Source: an uncultured Collinsella sp.
Lineage (GTDB): Bacteria > Actinomycetota > Coriobacteriia > Coriobacteriales > Coriobacteriaceae
Direction: 5' to 3'
DNA length: 17,677 bases
Assembly (NCBI GenBank): GCA_900554325.1
Contig: USHA01000042.1
Location: 1-17,677, forward strand
A program made the translations under genes and the position numbers. Positions 9,792 to 16,858 of this stretch are shown piece after piece. A model generated the notes under the pieces. That model had not been told where the DNA came from. It was given only the letters and a program-made list of their open reading frames with translations, and did no database searches. Position 1 is the first letter of the stretch, and each line of letters begins with the position of its first letter.

Positions 9792-9820
9792 GCTTCAGGT
9801 CGTGAAGGTGCGCCTGAAGC
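9792..9820 (-). promoter_or_regulatory. Stem-loop in the rpsF leader, candidate S6:S18 autoregulatory site
   Basis: A perfect 8-bp stem (gcttcagg at 9792-9799 with cctgaagc at 9813-9820) closes a 13-nt loop. It lies about 27 nt before the rpsF start and downstream of the predicted promoter, so it would be in the mRNA leader. In many bacteria the S6-S18 complex binds an rpsF leader RNA and represses the operon. I could not match the known consensus base by base, so the assignment is inference. Confidence 0.5.
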
Positions 9821-9836
9821 AGGAAAAGACTTGGTA

Positions 9837-9865
9837 ATAATATCTTTCAACCTCCCAGGCTGCAA
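9837..9865 (-). promoter_or_regulatory. Promoter of the rpsF-ssb-rpsR-rplI operon
   Basis: On the minus strand TTGCAG (9860-9865) and TATTAT (9837-9842) are separated by exactly 17 bp, a good sigma-70-type arrangement. It lies 72 nt before the rpsF start codon, leaving room for the leader stem-loop. Confidence 0.65.
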
Positions 9866-10215
9866 GAATGTGCAGCTACAACCTCATGACCTCCACATAT
9901 GTCCATACTCACACGGCATTTCATGCGTCTTCCAACCAAATGCTGACCAAATGCTTGACGGATCTGTGGACAAGATACGGCACTGCGGGGACAAGCCAAA
10001 TCAAACCGCAGGTCAGCAATTGCAGGGCTGTGGTCGTGAAATGCATACCAGTGGTTCACAACACCGTTCAAAGATTTTTAAAATTGCTGCCACGTCGTTT
10101 ATAAATACCCATTTTGAACAATTTGCCGCATGCAGCCATGCTGGTCAGAGCCCGTTTTTGGCCTCCTGAATCCCGTCACGAAGCCAAGCGTTTCAAAAAA
10201 TGCCAACTTTTCTGT
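9866..10215. other. Intergenic region without a convincing gene
   Basis: This stretch of about 350 nt lies between the rpsF promoter and the tRNA-Ser promoter. Short ORFs exist on both strands, but they lack recognisable domains and good ribosome binding sites. Visible details are a tandem 10-bp direct repeat accaaatgct (9935-9944 and 9946-9955), an AT-rich patch near 10075-10105 and a segment at 9972-9993 that resembles positions 1-22 of the window. I see no RNA gene here. Confidence 0.5.
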
Positions 10216-10243
10216 TTGCACTTTGCGATTCCTCGTGTATACT
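10216..10243 (+). promoter_or_regulatory. Promoter of the tRNA-Ser(GGA) gene
   Basis: TTGCAC (10216-10221) and TATACT (10238-10243) are 16 bp apart. The tRNA begins 17 nt after the -10 box, which fits a short tRNA leader. Confidence 0.75.
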
Positions 10244-10259
10244 GACTTTCGCATTTAAC

Positions 10260-10350
10260 GGAGAGTTGTCCGAGTGGCCGAAGGAGCACGATTGGAAATC
10301 GTGTAGGCGTCAAAAGCGTCTCCAGGGTTCAAATCCCTGACTCTCCGCCA
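10260..10350 (+). tRNA. tRNA-Ser(GGA)
   Basis: This 91-nt tRNA includes an encoded 3' CCA. The acceptor ggagagt pairs with actctcc. The anticodon stem and loop read cacgattGGAaatcgtg, giving GGA, which reads UCC and UCU. The T-arm is gggttcaaatccc. A long variable arm is present, as expected for serine tRNAs. Confidence 0.96.
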
Positions 10351-10360
10351 GTTAATTCCA

Positions 10361-10389
10361 AAGCAGGCCTTCGAGCCTGCTTTGTTTTT
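10361..10389 (+). terminator. Intrinsic terminator after tRNA-Ser(GGA)
   Basis: An 8-bp stem (aagcaggc at 10361-10368 with gcctgctt at 10375-10382) is followed by TTTGTTTTT. It ends only 9 nt before the next tRNA gene. Confidence 0.88.
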
Positions 10390-10398
10390 ACCCCACGC

Positions 10399-10489
10399 GG
10401 AGGGGTGGCAGAGTGGTTGAATGCGGCGGTCTCGAAAACCGTTTGGCCTGTATAAGGTCACGAGGGTTCGAATCCCTCCTCCTCCGCCA
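10399..10489 (+). tRNA. tRNA-Ser(CGA)
   Basis: This 91-nt tRNA has an encoded CCA. The acceptor ggagggg pairs with ctcctcc with one G-U. The anticodon stem-loop reads cggtctCGAaaaccg, giving CGA, which reads UCG. It has a long serine-type variable arm and the T-arm gagggttcgaatccctc. The spacing leaves no obvious room for its own promoter, so it may depend on read-through from the first tRNA-Ser gene. Confidence 0.96.
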
Positions 10490-10500
10490 TTTTGGTTGAG

Positions 10501-10527
10501 AAAGCTCCCGGGAATGGGAGCTTTTTT
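10501..10527 (+). terminator. Intrinsic terminator after tRNA-Ser(CGA)
   Basis: A 9-bp stem (aaagctccc at 10501-10509 with gggagcttt at 10516-10524) merges into a run of six T. Confidence 0.9.
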
Positions 10528-10562
10528 GTTATCGGATCCCCTCTCGGCCGCACATCCCAACC

Positions 10563-10640
10563 AAACATGTACATCACCCTCCAAAAACGACATTTTTCGA
10601 CATCTTTGGAGGCTGACGTACACGTTTGGATTGAGCTCAC
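10563..10640 (-). repeat. Left copy of a 78-nt palindromic inverted repeat
   Basis: Read on the minus strand from 10640 to 10563, this matches 11751-11828 on the plus strand at 75 of 78 positions without gaps. It begins GTGAGCTCAATCCAAAC on the side facing the nuclease gene. The copy is also internally palindromic: arms containing catgtacatcaccctccaaa and tttggaggctgacgtacacg flank a centre near 10600. It starts 10 nt after the nuclease stop codon. No T-run follows the hairpin in either direction, so it is not an ordinary intrinsic terminator. Confidence 0.93.
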
Positions 10641-10650
10641 GGGAGTGGCA

Positions 10651-11658
10651 CTATTCGGAAGGTGCCTCTTCGTCTCGCATGCCTTTCCAGTTGCGGATAA
10701 GCGCCTTGCGTAGTTCGTTTTGCTCTCGCTGGTACCCGGTGTCGGTACAGCGAGGCATGCCGAGTGCTTCGCGAATGTTGTTCATGGCGCGGTGAAAGGC
10801 GAGCTGGCTACCGAACTGAGCCGAAGTGAGCGTAACGATTCGATATCCCATTTGGGAGAGAACGGCCTCTCGCTCCGCATCTGCCCCCTTGCGCTCGAAC
10901 TCATCGTGAAAGCCGCCCTTATATTCGATACCGAGCTCCCTGCGCTTGTAGGTAACGAGCGCATCGATTTTGAGTGTTCGAGCTTTGGCGCAATGCCAGA
11001 GACGTTGAGGGATCTCGAGCGGTTTGTTGAGTTCGATACCTCGGATGCCAACGCCGCCTTCGCTTGTTGGGAGCGAGAGGGCGATTGCCGAAGCGGTCTC
11101 CATAGGCGAGGCCGAGTGATCGTAGATGTGTCTGAGCGCGAGCCGTGCACGTGTGGCACCGGGTTTGCCGGGGTGCCGATCGAGCAGTTCGGTTATTTCA
11201 TCCTTGGAGGTGGTGGCCGGTTGCTCGGTATAAGGGTCGGCGGGATTGAGCCCCATGCGATAATCGCCGCAAACTTCATAGCCATATTCGAGGTATTCGA
11301 TCCTATCCATCCACTCGGCAGCGAGCACGAAGGTGAAGGCTTCGTCAGTGATGAAAAATCCGGGCGTCAACTCGTCAATATGCTCGTAGGGAAGATTTTG
11401 TCCAAGAATGTGGCAAATGACGCCTTTGGTGCGAATTCGCTCGAATTCGAATACAACCGAGATATCGATAGTTTTGAGCATATCGGACGGAATGCCGCAG
11501 TCGGTAAGGGCCTGTCGTATGCGCGCAACGCGTTGCTGGGTGGAGATGCCTCGTACGCCTATCTGGTAGTCGTGCCGCGCAAGAGACTGAACCAAATTCT
11601 GGGACGCATGATGGACAAGCCATGCGGTTTTATGCGAAATGAGAACAGGAGTATCCAT
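10651..11658 (-). CDS. AbiEi-like / DUF559-like PD-(D/E)XK endonuclease-domain protein
   Basis: This is a 335-aa protein. Residues 1-135 resemble the C-terminal domain of AbiEi-type antitoxin/regulator proteins: LISHKTAW near 6-13, a beta-rich TIDISVVFEF, then GVICHIL, LPYEHIDEL, GFFITDEAFTFVLAA. Residues about 183-300 resemble the DUF559/Vsr-like nuclease fold: SPMETASAIALSLP, then D232 in KIDALV, E245 and K247 in GIEYKG, H251, and AEREAVLSQMGYRIVTLT. The D...ExK trio is the expected PD-(D/E)XK active site. Such fusions occur in actinobacteria, but their function is not established. GAGAGG lies 6 nt before the ATG. It is monocistronic and enclosed by inverted palindromic repeats. A defence, regulatory or mobility role is possible; the fold call is more secure than any function. 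Confidence 0.7.
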   Translation of the reverse strand: MDTPVLISHKTAWLVHHASQNLVQSLARHDYQIGVRGISTQQRVARIRQALTDCGIPSDMLKTIDISVVFEFERIRTKGVICHILGQNLPYEHIDELTPGFFITDEAFTFVLAAEWMDRIEYLEYGYEVCGDYRMGLNPADPYTEQPATTSKDEITELLDRHPGKPGATRARLALRHIYDHSASPMETASAIALSLPTSEGGVGIRGIELNKPLEIPQRLWHCAKARTLKIDALVTYKRRELGIEYKGGFHDEFERKGADAEREAVLSQMGYRIVTLTSAQFGSQLAFHRAMNNIREALGMPRCTDTGYQREQNELRKALIRNWKGMRDEEAPSE

Positions 11659-11725
11659 TGAGGGCCTCTCGCTCTGAGCCGGTATCCAACTCTTATGTCC
11701 GTTGAAGTGGGGGAATATACCGGAT

Positions 11726-11743
11726 GTGAGTAAATTAACTCAC
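11726..11743. promoter_or_regulatory. Operator-like 18-bp palindrome upstream of the nuclease gene
   Basis: gtgagtaaattaactcac is symmetrical at 16 of 18 positions. It lies 67 nt upstream of the nuclease start and 7 nt from the right repeat. On the minus strand a TATATT lies just downstream (11714-11719) and could be a -10 box, so a bound protein would cover the -35 region. This is the expected layout for an autoregulated gene, but the regulator is unknown. Confidence 0.45.
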
Positions 11744-11750
11744 TCATGCT

Positions 11751-11828
11751 GTGAGCTCAATCCAAACATGTACGTCAGCCTCCAAAGATGTCAAAAAATG
11801 TCGTTTTTGGAGGGTGACGTACATGTTT
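11751..11828 (+). repeat. Right copy of the 78-nt palindromic inverted repeat
   Basis: This is the inverted partner of 10563-10640, with three substitutions over 78 nt; similarity stops abruptly at both ends. The copy is itself a near-palindrome: the arm containing catgtacgtcagcctccaaa pairs with tttggagggtgacgtacatg around a centre near 11793-11798. It lies between the nuclease gene (92 nt upstream of its start) and the TRIC-like gene (134 nt before its start). Confidence 0.93.
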
Positions 11829-11962
11829 TGGATCCCTGGCATTCCAGCAGCGCCACGCCCGCGCCCAGTCCCAACCGTTTGCCGAGCAATAGGGTCGCAA
11901 TCGGCGCCGAACATGTACTATGTACGGGCATTGTCCAAACCCGTAACTCAAAGGAACCCATC

Positions 11963-12652
11963 TTGCCCGTCGTCGCCGCTATAACCGTTACCTCACATGC
12001 CTCGGATGCCATGGTCGCTATTCCCTTTTGGCTCGAGATGTTCGCTGTTGTCGCGGCATCGATCTCGGGCGTGCTGGTCGCGCGCGAGCACAAGCTTGAC
12101 CTGGTGGGCGCGGTCGCACTCGCCGTGGTCTGTGGCCTGGGCGGCGGTCTTTTACGCGACATGACGCTGCAGGTGGGCAACGTCTACATCCTCAACCAGC
12201 CGATGGCACTCCCGCTTTCCATTGCCACGGCGGCCATCATCTACATCTTCCCGGCAATCGTCGATAAACCCGAGAAACTCATCCCATTGCTCGACATCAT
12301 CTCGGTTGGCATCTACGCCGCCACCGGAGCGGACAAAGCACTGGTTTATGGCTTTGCGCCGGCCGTATGCATCATGATGGGCTTTTTCACCGCGGTGGGT
12401 GGCGGCATGTTGCGCGACGGCTTTATGGGCGTGGTTCCGGGCATTTTCCAACGTACTAACTTTTATGCCATCGCCGCCATCGCCGGATCGACAAGCTATG
12501 TGTGTCTCGTTATGAGCGGCATCATGAGCAATGTCGCCGCGCTGGTCGTATGCGTCGCGGTGACCATGGGTCTGCGCTGGCTCTCGCTGCGCTTTGATAT
12601 CAAAAGCCCCACCGAAGAAGACATCGCGCGCTTCTTGCATCGCAAAAAATAG
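11963..12652 (+). CDS. TRIC/UPF0126-family membrane protein (cation channel-like)
   Basis: This 229-aa polytopic membrane protein shows the internal duplication of the UPF0126/TRIC family: about three helices ending in GLGGGLLRD (residues 58-66) and a second repeat with AVGGGMLRDGF (144-154). Prokaryotic TRIC homologues form trimeric potassium-permeable channels, but the ion and role here are not shown. I place the start at TTG 11963 because AAAGGAA lies 6 nt upstream. ATG 12011 is an alternative with a poorer site. The frame runs upstream to 11702 through the palindromic repeat, but that part is not family-like. The C-terminus is a charged tail. Confidence 0.85.
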   Translation: MPVVAAITVTSHASDAMVAIPFWLEMFAVVAASISGVLVAREHKLDLVGAVALAVVCGLGGGLLRDMTLQVGNVYILNQPMALPLSIATAAIIYIFPAIVDKPEKLIPLLDIISVGIYAATGADKALVYGFAPAVCIMMGFFTAVGGGMLRDGFMGVVPGIFQRTNFYAIAAIAGSTSYVCLVMSGIMSNVAALVVCVAVTMGLRWLSLRFDIKSPTEEDIARFLHRKK

Positions 12653-12720
12653 CTAGCGCGGACTCGTCCCCGAAATGCAACTGAGAGGTTCTTTTAGAGC
12701 GCCCGCGCGTTGGGTACCCT

Positions 12721-12745
12721 GTTAGATACATGTCGAGTATCTAAC
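12721..12745. promoter_or_regulatory. Perfect 9-bp inverted repeat upstream of the bactofilin-like gene
   Basis: gttagatac and gtatctaac are separated by 7 nt. The repeat ends directly before the AAGG ribosome binding site, 12 nt before the start codon. A gggtaccc palindrome lies just upstream (12712-12719). It may be a repressor operator or a 5'-UTR hairpin that hides the ribosome binding site. Confidence 0.5.
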
Positions 12746-12757
12746 GAAGGATTCACT

Positions 12758-13906
12758 ATGCCTTGCAACCTAAAACCGTCGTCCCGATGCCGCAAAACGC
12801 GTGGCCGCATCGCCCTCCTATTCGCACTGATTTCACTTGCGCTGACCGCGCTTCCCACGACGTCGTTCGCCGGTACAGACACCGCGGGCAACGTGCTCGC
12901 AACCGAAGTTGACTCAAATCCGTCTGGCGTCGAAAGCGACCTGTACTGGGCCGGCCAAAGCCTTAACCTAGACGACGCTTCCATCGGCCGCGATATTATC
13001 GCGGCAGGCGAGAGCTTGTCGATTCGCGACTGCACTGTAGGCGGAGCCGTTCGCCTGGCGGCGCGTACCATCGATATCTCCAAAACCGCAATCGATGGCA
13101 GCGTGACGGTAGCCGGTCAGCATGTCGTGCTCAACACCGGTAGCGCCGCCAACTGTTTTTACGCGATGGGCGAGACGGTTGCCCTGCGCGGCTCTGCCAA
13201 GTCGGCAGCACTCGCGGGCAGTACGGTAACCATCGACGGCATCGTCGACGGCGATGTCGAGGTCTGGGCCGACAAACTCATCCTGGGCAAAAACGCTCAC
13301 ATCACCGGCACGGTGAACGCCCATGTTTCCGAGGACCCCGAGCGCGCCGCAGGAGCCGAGGTCGGCGCGCTCAAGATCGACCGTACCGAAAACGAAAGCG
13401 CCGCCACGACGGTTAACGATATCATCGGCGGCATCGTGGCCGCGGCACTCTCGACCTGCTTTATCGCTCTGTTGCTCGAGCTCGTCTTTCCGCGTGCGAC
13501 CGCCAGCGCCGCCGGAATGCTCCACCAGCGCCCCACACCCCTGTGGATGAGCGGTCTTCTGGGTACGGTAGCCATTGTCCCTGCCGTATTGTTGCTGATT
13601 ATCTCGATTGCCGGCCTGTCGCTTGCTGGAGCCCTCATGTGCGCCGTGATCGGCGTCGCGTTGGTCTCCACCGCTTTTGCGGGCTGCGCGATCGCTCGCA
13701 TGGTCGGACATAACCAGAACCGCTACGCCATGGCAGCCGTCGGCGGTGTGGCCGCAGGCGCCCTCACAGGACTTCCCCTCATCGGCGGCTTCATCAGCGG
13801 CGTGGCCTTTGTCTTTATGCTCGGCTACGTTATCCAGATCATCTGGCGCAACGCCCACCTCAAGCCGCAGCAGGCCGCCAACACCCCGGGCCTTCCCTCC
13901 GCCTAG
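12758..13906 (+). CDS. Exported bactofilin-like (polymer-forming) membrane protein
   Basis: This is a 382-aa protein. Residues 1-38 look like a signal peptide (basic start, hydrophobic stretch 17-33, possible cleavage after SFA at 36-38). Residues about 60-190 are short repeating beta-strand units (AGQSLNLDDASIGRDIIAAGESLSIRD; GSVTVAGQHVVL; STVTIDGIVDGDVEVWADKLILGKNA), the pattern of the bactofilin/'polymer-forming cytoskeletal' beta-helix. About residues 220-364 hold four or five membrane helices, and a short polar tail follows. The arrangement suggests an extracytoplasmic beta-helix anchored in the membrane, unlike soluble cytoplasmic bactofilins. AAGG lies about 7 nt before the ATG; an earlier in-frame ATG at 12710 runs through the palindrome and is rejected. 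Function unknown. Confidence 0.8.
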   Translation: MPCNLKPSSRCRKTRGRIALLFALISLALTALPTTSFAGTDTAGNVLATEVDSNPSGVESDLYWAGQSLNLDDASIGRDIIAAGESLSIRDCTVGGAVRLAARTIDISKTAIDGSVTVAGQHVVLNTGSAANCFYAMGETVALRGSAKSAALAGSTVTIDGIVDGDVEVWADKLILGKNAHITGTVNAHVSEDPERAAGAEVGALKIDRTENESAATTVNDIIGGIVAAALSTCFIALLLELVFPRATASAAGMLHQRPTPLWMSGLLGTVAIVPAVLLLIISIAGLSLAGALMCAVIGVALVSTAFAGCAIARMVGHNQNRYAMAAVGGVAAGALTGLPLIGGFISGVAFVFMLGYVIQIIWRNAHLKPQQAANTPGLPSA

Positions 13907-13913
13907 CCGCTAA

Positions 13914-13974
13914 CCACCACAAAAGGGCCAGGCACCTTTGTGGTGGTGCAAAGCAACCTGACCCCATTGCACCA
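13914..13974. repeat. Two overlapping REP-like palindromes after the bactofilin-like gene
   Basis: The first palindrome pairs ccaccacaaa (13914-13923) with tttgtggtgg (13937-13946), 10 bp perfect, with further gg/cc pairing inside. The second pairs tggtgcaa (13944-13951) with ttgcacca (13967-13974), 8 bp. They share 13944-13946, so only one can form fully. The motif has the look of dispersed intergenic palindromes. There is no T-run, so these are not clear terminators, although no other terminator is seen for the plus-strand gene. Confidence 0.65.
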
Positions 13975-14007
13975 AAAAGGGCGCCGACCATTGCGGTCGA
14001 CGCCCTT
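13972..14007 (-). terminator. Intrinsic terminator of typA
   Basis: Arms 13977-13989 and 13995-14007 form a 13-bp stem with a 5-nt loop. The one imperfect pair is G-U in minus-strand RNA but C-A in plus-strand RNA, and TTTTT merges from the stem on the minus strand. It therefore fits typA best, though it might also stop plus-strand transcripts. Confidence 0.82.
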
Positions 14008-14035
14008 TCTTGTTGGCGGTTATAAGCCCCAGCGC

Positions 14036-15874
<1,839 letters not shown>

Positions 15875-15991
15875 GTAGTTCCCCTATCTTCTATCTATAT
15901 ACAAACGGCACACGTATGCGGCCCGCCCAGCAACACAACGCTCAGCGGGAATATTGAGCCTTTTACCGAAAACTCGTTTATTTTAGCGATT

Positions 15992-16441
15992 TTAGATGAG
16001 AGGGGTTTCCTCACCTGCAGGTTCAGGGTCGCTCCACATAAAACCATCGCCGGCGCCCATGCCCTCATACAGCACATATGCCGAAAAGCCGCTCTCGAGC
16101 GTCGTCTCAAAGAAGCTCACGAGCAGAGCGTCGTGATAGCCACCGTCAATCTCGACACAGCCGGTGTAGCCGATGGCATAGCGGGCGATGCGGCCCAGGC
16201 CCCCGTCCTTAAGACCCATCTTGTGCTCGGAGATAAAGTTGGTGGCGGCCTCGAGGCACGCCTCCTCGCCATCCTCGTCGAGCGCGGCCAGATAGCGGTT
16301 GGAAGCAGCGTCCTCGATCGCCACAACTACGCCCGGATTCTCGCCGGCGGCAAGGTCGTCCAAGAACGCGCCAATCAGGTCACACACCATGGCGTCGAGC
16401 TCGGCGGAGACGTTACCGGCGTCCTGCATATCCTGTGCCAT
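15992..16441 (-). CDS. Acidic protein of unknown function
   Basis: This 149-aa protein is not recognised. It is strongly acidic, has few basic residues, no membrane helix and no signal peptide, and ends EPAGEETPLI. A predicted helix at about 10-32 is followed by alternating strand-like segments (GVVVAIED, RIARYAIGYTGCVEI, DALLVSFFETT, FSAYVLYEGMG), suggesting a compact alpha/beta domain. AAGG lies 7 nt before the ATG. It sits 30 nt after the small membrane protein gene and 117 nt before typA, all in the same direction. Confidence 0.75.
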   Translation of the reverse strand: MAQDMQDAGNVSAELDAMVCDLIGAFLDDLAAGENPGVVVAIEDAASNRYLAALDEDGEEACLEAATNFISEHKMGLKDGGLGRIARYAIGYTGCVEIDGGYHDALLVSFFETTLESGFSAYVLYEGMGAGDGFMWSDPEPAGEETPLI

Positions 16442-16471
16442 CTCTAGACCTTCCCATCGAATCCGGCGTCG

Positions 16472-16828
16472 TTACAGTTCTTGTGCCTCGGCAGCGATCT
16501 TGGCGGCAGCGTCGCGGGCGCGCATCATATCCATCGCGCGCTTGTCGAGTACCTTGATCTGGTTGGTCAGCATGACTGCATCGACCACACCCCAGATTAC
16601 CAAGCCTGTTGAAATCGAAAACCCAAGCGCACCAACTGTACCACGAAGACGAGAACAGATTACCGCGACAAGGGCGGAGATGATAACCATCTTGATATAG
16701 GAGCCGCGGCGTTCGCGAAGCGTGCGGGCCTGCGTCACATAGGCGATGCGAGCCGCCTCGGATGCCTCCGAGCGCATCTGGGCTTCACGCGCGATGGCGG
16801 CCGCTTCAGCCGATACGCAGGTACCCAT
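16472..16828 (-). CDS. Small two-helix membrane protein of unknown function
   Basis: This is a 118-aa protein. An Ala/Glu/Arg-rich amphipathic N-terminal helix (about 6-42) leads into two hydrophobic segments (about 46-60 and 68-90). A second Ala/Asp/Met/Arg-rich helix follows to the C-terminus, giving a hairpin with both charged arms on the same side of the membrane. I prefer the ATG at 16828 because GAGAGG lies 6 nt upstream. An ATG at 16858, immediately after the upstream stop codon, has no good site. It appears translationally close to the upstream nuclease-family gene. No function can be assigned. Confidence 0.7.
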   Translation of the reverse strand: MGTCVSAEAAAIAREAQMRSEASEAARIAYVTQARTLRERRGSYIKMVIISALVAVICSRLRGTVGALGFSISTGLVIWGVVDAVMLTNQIKVLDKRAMDMMRARDAAAKIAAEAQEL

Positions 16829-16858
16829 CAGCGACCTCTCCGCTCGCGTGCCAGACAT

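Larger units (their letters stand above)
10563..11828. other. Nuclease gene bracketed by palindromic inverted repeats, candidate mobile or invertible cassette
   Basis: This unit of 1,266 bp consists of the left repeat, a minus-strand gene for a 335-aa AbiEi/DUF559-like protein, its roughly 90-nt upstream region with an 18-bp palindrome, and the right repeat. It lies 36 nt after a tRNA-Ser terminator. The gene looks lower in G+C and less biased in codon use than the core genes around it (by eye). No transposase, integrase or flush target-site duplication is seen. It could be a non-autonomous mobile unit, an invertible segment, or a gene insulated by REP-like elements. Confidence 0.45.

Noticed and set aside
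8065..9837. A 590-codon plus-strand open frame opposite rplI, rpsR, ssb and rpsF
   Set aside because: It is a shadow of four certain ribosomal/replication genes; it runs over their intergenic gaps and ends in the rpsF promoter.
9965..9973. DnaA-box-like sequence (ttgtccaca on the minus strand) near the replication gene cluster
   Set aside because: A single 8-of-9 match without a cluster of boxes or an AT-rich unwinding region is not enough to call an origin.
9789..10169. Small ORFs in the gap between rpsF and the tRNA-Ser genes
   Set aside because: They have no family-like sequence and poor ribosome binding sites, and one overlaps the rpsF promoter and leader.
10255..10623. A minus-strand open frame across both tRNA-Ser genes
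   Set aside because: It is a translation of antisense tRNA-Ser sequence. Phrases such as GGGGGIRTLV are a familiar artefact of serine tRNA genes.
10534..11836. ggatccc just outside both inverted repeats (10534-10540 and 11830-11836) as a target-site duplication
   Set aside because: The left copy is 22 nt away from the repeat end and the right copy only 1 nt, so they are not symmetrically placed. A 7-nt GC-rich match is likely by chance.
11702..11962. N-terminal extension of the TRIC-like protein
   Set aside because: The open frame reads through the palindromic repeat and the translation is not membrane-protein-like. TTG 11963 has a proper ribosome binding site and begins close to the family sequence.
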